Assembly: GCA_950295325.1 (NCBI GenBank)
Contig: OX485806.1
Span: 23,622,001 to 23,686,000, forward strand
Direction of reading: 5' to 3'
DNA length: 64,000 bases
DNA from: Polytrichum commune
Taxonomy: Eukaryota > Streptophyta > Polytrichopsida > Polytrichales > Polytrichaceae
This document shows positions 10,677-21,735 of the stretch, piece by piece (the stretch's first letter is position 1; every line of letters begins with the position of its first letter). The translations under genes and the position numbers were made by a program. A model generated the notes under the pieces. The model did no database searches, was not told where the DNA came from, and was given only the letters and a program-made list of their open reading frames with translations.

Positions 10677-11450
10677 CATTGGAAGGAAGGAAGCAGGGAA
10701 GCAGGTGGCATGTGAGGGGGGGGGGGGGCGCGGGGGCGACACTGACAATGAACAAGCTCTGCACATGAAACCTAGCTATTGCAGTCTGAGTGAGTGAGTG
10801 AGTGACACTGACTGACTGACAGGCAGCCACCCAGCGTCCCCCGCATTATTAACACAGGTCTTCTGACACTCACCACCCATTACGGCTCGACTGTAATTAA
10901 CTTACTCCCACCCATCGAGGAAGGAAGGAAGGAAGGAAGGAAGGAAGGAAGGATTATTAGTCTCCGGGAGTCTCCAAGGGGCTGAGAGGCCCGGTACCTA
11001 GCATAGCTAGCTAGGAACTAGTATAGTGTGTCATTATAGTGTCCATCCTCGAAAGGGGAGAGTAGTATTGCCCCAATGTCCCCTTGTCCAGTGGGCATCG
11101 GGTCATTGACATTACGAACGGACACTTTATTCACGCCGGCCCCTTGCTAAAAAGGGATCAGAGTTTCTATCTATCTAGCTAGCTCTATGAGAGCTGATGC
11201 GCACATGATGTCGGTCCGCCCTACTAGTCGTCTGGCGGAGGTCCACGTGGCCCGCTTACAGTTGGCTGGCCAGTCGGGTGTGTGTAGTGAGCTCACACGC
11301 TAGGTGGGCGGAGAGCGCCTTGCTACCCTAGCCTCCGCCTCCGCCTGCTTCACGCGTTCATTTATCCTGACTTTCTTATACCTTGGTATGTGTCTGTGAG
11401 TGTGAGAGAGAGGGTGTGTGAGAGTGTTTCTGCAGTAAGAAACGTGCCAG
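10677..11450. repeat. Microsatellite and low-complexity cluster
   Basis: Contains a G run (10717-10728), GTGA and CTGA units near 10790-10822, GGAA units at 10918-10953, AGCTAG words near 11005 and 11175, and GT/GA-rich sequence at 11395-11430. GC content is higher than the surroundings. No gene is recognised. Confidence 0.55.
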
Positions 11451-11453
11451 GGA

Positions 11454-11810
11454 ATGCTCCGGCGGAGGCGGCGAACCCGGGGCTTTCCGGTTTGGGGTGG
11501 ACGGTCTGCCGCTTCGCCACCCTCGCCGGCGGAGCTGGATGAGATGCGGCGCTTCCACCAAGCAGAATGGCTGATGGTGGCTCATGTGTACGGCACCATG
11601 ATCCATTGTGGAGCTCACCTCGTGGAGCTCACAGTGGCATTGGTCTCTGAGGCGTTTATTGTTTGTGAGAAAAATCATGGGATTTCTCAGCTCAAACAAT
11701 CAAACTTGTTGAATTACGGTCTAGGAAGGGAGGGAGTTATCGCATGTGAGTGGAGGCCACACACATTCAGAAACACCGGTTTTGAAATGGAATTTGGTAA
11801 GCCAAGGTGA
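11454..11810 (+). other. Unassigned open frame of 118 codons
   Basis: This frame has a locally GC-rich first half and encodes an Arg-rich start followed by a segment with ELDEMRRFHQAEWL. I do not recognise a family. A comparable frame is open on the opposite strand (11376-11699), which weakens the coding case. It may be an exon of an undetected gene or chance; I treat it as unproven. Confidence 0.15.
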
Positions 11811-14288
11811 AAGAATGTTGGTCGTGACACGTGCCTATCTTTGAGGAGTTGGGGTGCGAGGCCACTCCTTCTTTTATTGGTTAAAACCGTCCTCTCAGCC
11901 TTGTCTTTGACCTCCGGTTCCTTAAACTGAGGTTTGTCTCCAAGTTTGCATACCAAATATAGGGGTTGTCCCTTTGTTTACTTGAAAGCCATCATATACA
12001 TTTGAATCAAAATGAACAAGTCAATTACAAAGAGGGTGAAATACAATCACAAGTGAACAAAATCCAAAACCAGGGTTTCAAAGGGAAGCTAAGGGATAGA
12101 ACCCATATGCATACCTATCTCCATAACCTTCAAAGTAACCCTGATATTGCTCCTTTGAACAACCATATTCTTAGCACACCAAATTGAGCCAAAACTCTCA
12201 TGGGTGCCATCTTGAGCAAAAGACTTAGCCTTCTTAACCCCTAACTTCCCACATCCAATTTCCCTCCAATCTGCCTAGAATGTGTGACCTCAATTTCAAC
12301 GACTGTAGTCGAAGATATTCAAACTTTTTTTTGACAAATCTAACCATACAAATGTTTACAAGTTAGAGACGACCATCTCCAAATTTTACACATTAGAGTT
12401 ATGTTATGTAGGAGATTATAATAGGAATGTCAATAGTGGTCTTGACAGGCAACAATTTAGAAACTAAATTGGGGTTGGTTTTTTAATCAAGCCTCCACTC
12501 AAATCATCTCCAAATCGAACTGGGAGGATTGAATGGAAACGGACTCTCATGGATTTGGAAAAGGCCGTAGATGTGGCCTACCAAGACATTCTTAACAAAT
12601 TCAATTCGACCTGGGGGGGGGGGGTCAAAGGCCTTATTGTGACCAGGAGTAACTTAGTTGTCGCGTGGAAAGTAGGCCGCAAATGAGCATTATTTCTTAA
12701 TTATCACTTGGGTTGCGCTAGTTTGCCTGGGTCGATTGTATTATGGGTTCCTTCTTGCAATCAAATTTTCAATTTGTACCAACAAAAAAGAAAGAAAGAA
12801 AAAACTTTGATCCAATATCCACCAACGCTATTCATTCACCGCAAGTGCTTTGTGATTGTAGAAATACGGAAAGTCTTGTAGTCTAAGGTAGAAATACCAT
12901 AACCCGTTAACCACCCTCTAGCCGTGCACTAGACCGCCGTCATAATGATGAAGTGCCATTTCTAAAACCGAACATGGCTCAACGGCAACTTCAATGCGTG
13001 TACACTTAGTGTAGCCAATGGGAGTCAAGTGTTAATGTACTCATGAGGTAACTGATATAGGCGATGTTTTGTATGAAAATGCAGATTACCATGTTCGGTG
13101 TAGGGAGAATCTAGTGAACGAGTAGGGGTTTGGACAACTTTCCACTCACGGGGAGGTTTTATTCATTGTCAAATTGACACCACGTGTGGACAAAGTTTGC
13201 TACCCCTATATTACATGTCATATGTAATTTTAAAATTTATGATATTTTTTCTACATATACATAACCATTGATAGTATCTTTTTTATATACTTTATATATT
13301 TTTTAGTCATCTTTATATTTTTAGTAAATTTTTAAGTTCAGATCTGTGTCATTCTAGTTAGAAACGGTATGTTTTATGAAAAAAGAAAATCATCAAATTT
13401 AGTTACCACTTTTAACTATGTCATAGGTACTGTGTATATCTACTCATGATAAAATTTTGATAAAATTTTGACCCATTTTGGTGGTGCAACTTACCAAAAG
13501 AAGATTTTTTTTGGTCGCACGTGGTGTTCAACTTGACAATGGAGTGATCTACCCGTGTTTCCACTTTGAAAATTGTAGCAGTTTTTGTATAGGGCATAAA
13601 ACATATGAAACAACTTGCATTCATTCTTCATGAATCCTTCTCGTCTATCTTGGAAAATTATCTCATGATTGTCAGACCCGATCTTCAATGTGAATCACCT
13701 TATTTTCACGGGTTATGGTATTTCTACCTTACTCCATGACTTCACACATACCATGCAATATGATGGCCGCACAATAACATCATCCCGGAGCAAAACGGAA
13801 CCCTAATCTCATTCTTGGTTAAGATTGGGTGCAGCACGAGTTGAAGCTTTAGAAAGTTTGTTCCAAAGTGGTGTGTTCCCAATGCACGAGTCGAAGTTTT
13901 ATGCAAGTGCAAATCTTGACAGTATTCATTGTCACCGCTTGCCGACTTTGAAAGGCACTCTATGATCAGCAGGTGCAATAATTTTGCTTTGAGAAGTTAC
14001 CTTCATGGGACGAAGGTGGTGACAAAGAGGTGTCTCCGCCCACATATGACATAGGCTAGGGCGAACTAACCCGTACACTAGATCCTTGGAAGCAAGGGTT
14101 TAGGCATCCAACAAGGAACGAGTATATGGGTTGGTTCGTCCAAATCATGAGACGTACATATCACCTGGTATGGTGGATCTTTTTTTTTATCTCACGAGTT
14201 CTATTTGGAAAAGGAAAAGAGTCTAGCAAAATGTCAGTCTAAATTATGAGTGTACTAAGGTAGAGGGTGCTAAAACCAACACCTATAA
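11811..14288. other. Intergenic sequence without recognised gene
   Basis: No convincing coding region. A G10 tract lies at about 12610-12620. One short frame at 12535-12600 translates to LMDLEKAVDVAYQDILNKF, faintly like a reverse transcriptase D-x-x-K-A block, but nothing else in the surroundings supports this. 14095-14150 repeats a block of 9690-9745. Confidence 0.5.
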
Positions 14289-14715
14289 GGGCGTCCCCAG
14301 CAGCCTCGCCATAGGGCATGCCAACGCCAAAAATGGGGCATCCCGGGTTCTTAGGTGGCGGTACCGGCATAAATTGATCCCCACCAATGTCCGGTCCGGC
14401 ATAATTTAGAAGCGGCCCGGGTATAGTAAAGGCCTTCCAACGCCATAAATGGTTCATATGGCGGCCCTCCTCCGGCCCGCCAAGAGATTACTTTAATATC
14501 AGATACTCCGATATCCTACTTTATCCCATGTCAGATAATAGGTGTCGTTGTCTTATTGATTGCTTCCTAATTATACCGGGGGTATGCCTAGGCTTTGGTG
14601 GGCTCTGACTCAAGATGAGCGGCCCCGCCCAAGATGGAGGGCTCCCCAAACACCCTAAACACCATATAATATATTATTTTTGGCGGGTTGCTTACTATCT
14701 CTCCTGGGGATGCCC
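14289..14715. mobile_element. Tourist-like (PIF/Harbinger) MITE, 427 bp, TAA duplication
   Basis: The left end GGGCGTCCCCAGCAG and the reverse complement of the right end GGGCATCCCCAGGAG match at 13 of 15 bases. TAA is present directly outside both ends (14286-14288 and 14716-14718). GGGC-type TIRs with a 3-bp TAA duplication are characteristic of Tourist/Harbinger MITEs. The interior is GC-rich (several GGCGG and CCGGCC words), unlike its AT-rich surroundings, and codes for nothing. Confidence 0.8.
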
Positions 14716-15360
14716 TAAATGCCTCCCAATCACCAACACTGTACTACCTTGAAGCATTTCCACATGGTAAATGGGCCCACAGAGTGACGCTTTTAGGTGT
14801 CATTAATGGCGCCACCTCATAGCGACCTCCACTACCTTCATGTAGGGTACTAGGTAGCGGGCTTCACTCTATCTTGGGTTGGTTCAAGGTGAATTTAGGG
14901 TGGCTTATCAATGAATATTCTAGCCATTCTATACACTACAGGGGAGGGGGGGGGGGGTTATAGCCATGTTATTCACAAAGGCACGGAGGTAGGCCCACAA
15001 AGCACAAAGGGGGTTGGCAACTAGGATGCAAGGTGATGGTTTTGCAAGCGAACTAGGTGGGATCGTGGAGGTGGCCATGTGGCTTTGCGCACCGTTACTA
15101 GTTGGTCGTTGATCTAGCTTGGGTCTAGTACCCAACTATGTTGTGTTGGTTTTAGGCAACGGAGGTGGGGATCCTCATCATATCCAAGGTCATCACAAAC
15201 GGGGCCTATATATTGGTTTAAGGAAGTTAGTGGTTTTGACTTTGAATATCCATCAAATATCTAATTGAGGCTAAAAATATTTTTTCTTTCTTTATACCTA
15301 TGTTTAGAAAAAAGGCTAATATGAACATATATATATATTTTATATTGACCATGTAGCCAT
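14716..15360. other. Intergenic sequence, no recognised feature
   Basis: Nothing beyond a G-rich tract at 14941-14957 and AT repeats near 15326-15337 stands out. Confidence 0.5.
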
Positions 15361-16355
15361 ATTGTAAACGCAATTTTTGGGCTATCGCCTAGCTGGAGAG
15401 CTAACATTTTTCAATTTAGTGACAATTAGCGGCGATAGTCACTTAGGGGCAAATTGCCAGTGTGAACAGAGGGTAATAGTCGCTCCGCAGACAGTTGCAA
15501 CCGCCTTCGTCTCCCCCGCTGATAAGGAGGAGGCCGGCCATTGTCAGAGCATATTATTTTCAAAGCATAGAATCAGACATAGTCTCACAGAGTAGAGCAA
15601 TAGGCTTTAGCAGCATCAGATCTCAGTGATTGAGACTGAGTGCAATTAGTCTTTCTCCGAGAGGGAGAAGCAACAATAGCCGTATGAGAACTGAGTGATT
15701 CAGTCTCATGCAATGTTACATTTGAATATGAGTAAAGCATCATTTCAATGAGCAATAGTCTTGTGTGTGTGCAATGTGATTGTGATGTAGACGTAGTCAT
15801 CCGGTACCAGGGCGAGTTGTCTTGAGTTGAATTGAGTCCATGGTAGTAGCAAGTAGTAAAGTGTGTATGTTTTGATCTGAAAAAGAACCGTGAGGGCAAG
15901 TACATCCTGAGACATTCTGGCAATAGCCGCGTTGAAACAAACAAATCATCCGCCAAGAGGGCGAGGAAGAAACAAGCAATGTCTTGGTAATAGCAATGGT
16001 TGAAGTCTGAATATGGCCATAAGCAGAAGAGAGACTTCTCTTAGTCTGACGTAGTGATCAAGGGCTATTTGCCGAGAGTGGATGAAAGGGCAATGGCCGA
16101 GAGAGCGCAGAAGAGCGTTGGCTAATAATCCAGAGAGCACAATAGAGTCTTGAGCCGTTGTGAGGTCAGAGACAAGATCTTGGTAATAAGCCAGTATCGG
16201 GAGGAGTCGAGAGAGAGAGAGGAACCAGCGAGGGCAAATAGTCAAAGAAGGGCTATCGCATGTGACCTTTGGCTATCGCCTACATGAGATCAGAGAAGTA
16301 CAGACGAGAGGGTAGAGGCGTATAGGGCTATAGACGTTATAGGTGTCGTCCCTGA

Positions 16356-16402
<47 letters not shown>

Positions 16403-17060
16403 GCTTGATAGAGCATAGCCGGATGCCTACTCCAAGACATTACCAGGCGTGAAGCCAATGCAGTGAATGCAGACAAAATGTAATTAGAAGCAGGCTATAA
16501 GCTACAAAAGACATTATCATCTCGAGGAAAAGAAGTTACTTGATTAGTGTAAGACATTACCAAAGGCAAATCACCTTGAGATTATAATGGACTAAGGCCT
16601 TAATCAAGGAGTATCGCCTACATTGTTGATGCTTTGATTATATATGATCTTGTGGATGTATGTGATGACAAGTTGCCAGATGAATTGAAGATGACGATGA
16701 TGATTACAGTTTTGAGAAGATTGCCGAACGACTGTAAGTCAAATTAAAATGAATTAATCTGAGATTATTGCAAAGTTTAATTCTTGAGATGCAAAGACGA
16801 TGTGGTTGCAAAAAGACATTACCCCGGACTATGTCTTGACGAATTGCCAATGACTACTTGCCAAGCTTTTGAGCTTCACAACTGGAATAGGTTAAAGACA
16901 TAGAGTGATAGAAACTTTCCCAAAGATAGGACGGAATCACTCGCGACAAAGGAAGCACAAAGGAACCATAAGAGTGGAGAATAAGTGGAATTAAGAAGGA
17001 ATGAAGGAAGAAAGACCTTAAGTTGTTATTATAATCCTTAATCCAATGTGACATTAACCC
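15361..17060. repeat. Region of recurring GGCAATAGCC / GGCTATCGCC words
   Basis: Short related words recur at irregular spacing on both strands, for example at 15379, 15599, 15675, 15753, 15922, 16055, 16092, 16253, 16268 and 16324. AAGACATTACC-like words recur from 16432 to 16820. A GA microsatellite occupies 16356-16399. Base composition is purine-rich and differs from both flanks. Frames up to 123 aa on the minus strand have no recognisable domain. It may be a non-coding part of an LTR element, but no LTR pair was identified. Confidence 0.45.
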
Positions 17061-20000
17061 TTATAGACACTATCTCAGTCTTCCTGGAGACTTGGTTCCC
17101 TGGGTTTGTTGTTTTAAGTCATAGCAAAAACCTAACTACACATATGTATGTGGAATAGCTTAAAGTGTTGGTTTAAGCACCCTCTACCTTACATACAAAC
17201 CTATCCCTAATTCATACATTAACAACCTTTAAATTGTAGATATATCTTTAAAAGGGTATAGGTTCACTTAGGCCCATCTTTGCTTAGTAGGCAATCCAAT
17301 AGAGCTCAATATCCTTTCAACCAAACCAAAGTGGTGCATCAGTGGCCAACAGTGTTGGATTTAAACATGAGAATAGTTGTGAATATTCCTCAATTGGTTG
17401 CTCATAATCTTAGAGTGACTCTTTACAGGGCAATGGGGTTGGGTTGAGGACTGGCCCAATTCTCAAGCATTAAGTTTTAAATTGGATTCAATTTCATCGA
17501 CTTTTTTTTTAGGTTTAACCTTGTCACATGGAAAGAGATGAGGCTTGATTTTAGGTCTCAATGTTCTTGAGGGGAAAGATTAATGAAGAGAATTTACCTT
17601 TCATGGATCGATGATAGAGATGTTCATTATCCAATGGATGAGCCCAACCTGGTCCATGTTGAGAGTTTGAGCCCTTTGAAAACCTTCTCTTTATTTTTTT
17701 CAAGCCAGCCCAAATATTTGACTCCAAATTTATGCCACATAGGACACCACATAAGATGAGTAAATGTTTGGCCCAACCCTAGAGTAAAGCCCTTGGACAA
17801 GATATGATGGAATCAAACAATCCTATTGGTTGAAATTGTTTAGAGTTTGGGCCAACCCTCAATCTGGCCATGTGTATCAAGTGGACCTTAGTGACATCTC
17901 AAAACACGGGATTCAAAAGCTCAACAAATTTCAGAACATTCATCGGTTTGGCTTCCATGTTTGGTGCAATCAGCTAGCCTAGCTACTTGCATAACATGAC
18001 TGAACCAATGAGTTGTGTTCAATTGCTTTGATTCCAGATTCAATACAAAGCAGTGGGATTCCAACATCCGGAGTCTTTATTCTCAAATCTATTATTGGGC
18101 ACATGAACACATCTCATCAATTTTTTAGGAATGAATTGTAAAATGGTCACATCATTATAAGATGTTTCCATACTAAAATTAACTTGCTCAACAGGAAAGT
18201 TATTTTGTATTTAGTTAATTGAACATAAGATCCCAAAGGTGTGTAGGAGACATGTGGAGCCGTATTGACTTGAATTGTCTTGAGCTCTCAAAGAATGTTA
18301 TGTTCACATATGTGTTATTTTGTACACACAACTGCAATGTTTATGGTATTTAGTGTCACTTACTATTTGTATTGATGCATTTCTGAAGGGGTCTATGTGA
18401 CTTGAAAATGTCAAATAAGAGTTTGACTTTTAACATTTCTATAGAAATTAGGGATGCGACATGAATCATGCAAGGTAAATGTCGTTGTGCTCATAACGCC
18501 ATTGCTATTTTAAATAAAATATTGTATAATTTGTTTAGGCTAGGTTAGGGACCGTATAAGTGCTCAAAGTGTCCGCGATTAGTACTTCTACCTTAACAAG
18601 TTAGAGTTATGTCATATAGATTGTTGTGACTATACCCAAAGTCAATTGGCTCAAGAATTTATGTAATTTATTCTATTCCAAAATTCATATCAGACTAGGA
18701 TAATGTTCCAATGTGTTCCAACATGTAAATTAGCAAACCTTTACATGTTGACTTCACTGCATGGGGTGACATGTCTCTTGGAGGGAGAAGATTATAGTAT
18801 ATGAGCATATCTCTTATTCATCCAAACAAAAAACTTGGACCCTTCTTAGGTTTGTTGTTGATTCATTTCAAATGATCTCGGATAGATTAATTTGGACTCT
18901 TTAATCCTAAACATCATGGGCCACCACAAAGTGGTCAAAATTTGGTCAATAAGTCAAATCGTCAATTTCCAAACCTTTGTTGAAGATACTGCTCTTACAA
19001 GATGTTTAAGCTAGGTTATGATGCACCTCTTGATTGTTGGGATTAGGCAAAAAAAAAACCTAGTTTGTAGAGTCTTCACCATTGAGAGAATTTAGTTTTG
19101 AGTGCCCAAAATGCAATCTTAATTTTAGGGATGCTTCAATCATATGTGTCTTGTATTTTTTCCATTAAATTTTCCTTACCTACTAGCAAATACATATTTC
19201 CTCTATAAAAAATGAAATTTGGATGAAATTTTATGCTTATAGTATTTTAAAAAAAATTACATGCAAAAATCAAAGCTAATTCAAATATGGTCGAATCATG
19301 TTGGAAATTTGGTTGTGGTGTCAATATATATTTTCCTATTTATGTGGGATTTCACTTTTGAGTTTGTGCTCCTTCAAGTAAAAAACAATACTCATATGCA
19401 ATGCTTTGGCTATTTAAAAATAAGCCTAGGCATTTAAAGGTTAAAGCTAATCCCAACATCAAATCCACCAAAAAAAAGTAACCTCCGTGATGCATACTAT
19501 TTAGGGCTTTTAAGTTGGATGAATGAGAGGTGCACTCATATATGATATACTCTTTCTCCCTCCCAGCTTAGGATTTGCGGCATTTGTGTAAATTCATTCA
19601 TTGTGGATGAAGGGACTCTAGTAAAAGCAAGTCCCCTATAATATGGAGGGTTGATTTATCCCAGCTAGACTCCACTACACTAATTTGGAGTGTCTGAAGC
19701 TATTTCTTGAGTCAACACTTCTATAAATAGTCATTTATAGGCTATCATTATATTTTCACCTACATAATGGATGATTTCATGTAGACACCACAAATCCATA
19801 GCCCTCCATGTCGACCTCCTCCTTTATAGTTTCCTACAAGGTTGATAGTCTAGGTGGGCTTGGAATTTGTGGCTCGTGCATAAACTCATCCATTGTGGAT
19901 GAAGGGCCCCCAATATAAAGTCCTCTACAAGATTGAGGGCATATTCATTCCAATTCGACTCCACTACATTGATTATCTTGATTGGTAATGGAGGGCTAAT

Positions 20001-20128
20001 AGTGTGTGTAGAAAATTAGTGAAGGTGATGCTAAATTTCTTTACGCTATGAAATTAATGCCACCAAAAGATCTAAGAAGCATTGTTCATCCCGACATTAT
20101 TCACTGAAAATACTATGCAAAGTGCATC
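17061..20128. other. AT-rich intergenic sequence
   Basis: No gene is supported. A family C end word (TTTATGGTATTTAGTGTCAC) sits at 18340-18359 without an identified partner. A loose direct repeat involving CATTGTGGATGAAGGG occurs at about 19600 and 19892, in similar contexts (AAATTCATTCATTGTGG, AAACTCATCCATTGTGG). Confidence 0.5.
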
Positions 20129-20605
20129 ATTATGGTATTTAGTGTCACATGCGTAATCGTGTCACTTACCCTATTTTCATGCGTACGCTAAGTAACATCA
20201 GATATCAACAACTTCATCGTTAGTGTCACCTCATGACACTTCGTGTTCAAGTGCACTTACTAATATCTTGGCATGAGTATGTTCAATAATGTTAGGAGGT
20301 GTATGTCTATGTTACAGAAAGGTCTACAAGCTTACTAAAGCTTACACCAATGACACTTGGCATTAGTATGCTCAATAATACCTTCCCCTAATATACTTAA
20401 ATGCAAAACTATCATCTAAAATATCCCAATGTGCTACACTATATGTCATAATGTAAATATTTTTTCACATAAAAGACTTACTTATGTTGACAAGTAGTAC
20501 CATATTGGCAATCAATGGACATGACACTTTTAGACCTCTAGTCATCTAATTGAGGCCCTTTGCAAATAATGTACGTGACATTTAATGCCATAAACATTGT
20601 AGCAC
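20129..20605 (+). mobile_element. MITE-like element, family C, about 477 bp
   Basis: The left end TTATGGTATTTAGTGTCACATG is matched by the reverse complement of the right end (TTTATGGCATTTAATGTCACGT). The right 180 bp align with 1620-1812. The interior is AT-rich and non-coding. Confidence 0.6.
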
Positions 20606-20935
20606 TATTCACTAAAAGTACTAGCATTATTCATCTTGCCATTATTCACTGACAAGCATATGTTTGCATATAAATTTTTATTGCTCTACAAGCACCTTAG
20701 AGCACACATTAATTTCTTGAAATGTGTGGGAATTGAACATGTATTCAAGAATTTTAGTATCACTCGGTAAAAATTCTAGCCCTCACTAATTTTGAGAGTT
20801 GGCAAAATAGTGTGTATGTCAGGAGTTAGTACCACACCCATTGATGCGGATAATCAATGTTGATTAATTTGAGGTCTTTGACTCTATTTTTGAAGTTAAA
20901 TTCTCTAAAAATAGTCAATTACAAGTTCTACTATG

Positions 20936-21268
20936 CACTCTAACCTCCCTATATCACGACTATGGTAACCAAAGTGCATGTGATATTAAGGAGGTATGTA
21001 GTGTTAACTTGGAAGCATGAAAATAAAGAATTAGCATAGCATGTGACATCATGGAATAACACAAAGTCAACATTGTAATAATGACAGTAATGACAACATG
21101 ATACGTGCGAGCGTATGGTTTGAATTCTTTGGTAGATTACATTAATGTCAAAACATGTGATATGTAGAAAGAAAAATTGACAACAAGGAGAGCGATTTAA
21201 AATAAGCACATTCGTACCCTAGGGTTTCAAGATACAAGAAAAGGAGTGACATTACGGAGGTTAGGGTG
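20936..21268 (-). mobile_element. MITE-like element, family G, about 333 bp
   Basis: The left end reads CACTCTAACCTCCCTATATCAC and the complement of the right end reads CACCCTAACCTCCGTAATGTCAC, giving a TIR of about 22 bp with few differences. Its left half is the reverse complement of 21555-21735 and of 10-165. No target duplication is obvious and no transposase is present. Confidence 0.65.
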
Positions 21269-21554
21269 TTAGTTTCACTGCATTTTCAGCTTTGCAATGG
21301 ATGAGTATACGTAGACACCACGAATCTCTAGCCGTCTAGGTACATGTGTACTTACTAAAGAGTCGGCTAAACTTAGGGCTTGATGGTACACAAAGATGGA
21401 TGGAGCTAGAGTTTAGACTACTATAGTGGCCACTAAAACTACTGGGACAACAAAAATATTTGGGTTTTTTTGAGGGGAGAAATTTGCCATGTGTCGTTAT
21501 CACATTTGTGGGGACTCAAATAATTCCCATGTGGAATCCACCGTAGAATTCAAA

Positions 21555-21735
21555 CCTCACACTTGCACGCATCACATTGTCATTATTGTAATGTTGACTT
21601 TGTGTTATTCCATGAGTTCATATGTTACACTAATTCCCTATTATTATGCTTTCATTCCAACACTATAGCTCTCTTGAATATCATGTGCACTTTGGTTGCC
21701 ACATGTGTGATATTAGGAAGGTTAAAGTGTATTGC
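21555..21735 (+). repeat. Dispersed repeat G, partial copy
   Basis: Shares CACATTGTCATTATTGTAATG, TTGACTTTGTGTTATTCCATG and ATCATGTGCACTTTGGTTGC with the reverse complement of 20936-21130. The short frame across it is translated repeat. Confidence 0.65.

Noticed and set aside
12535-12600. LMDLEKAVDVAYQDILNKF, resembling a reverse transcriptase block
   Set aside because: Flanking translation in all frames gives no other RT block, so chance similarity is likely.
15585-16245. Minus-strand frames of 99-123 aa
   Set aside because: They span the recurring-word region and read as low-information, Ser/Leu-rich translation of purine-rich DNA.
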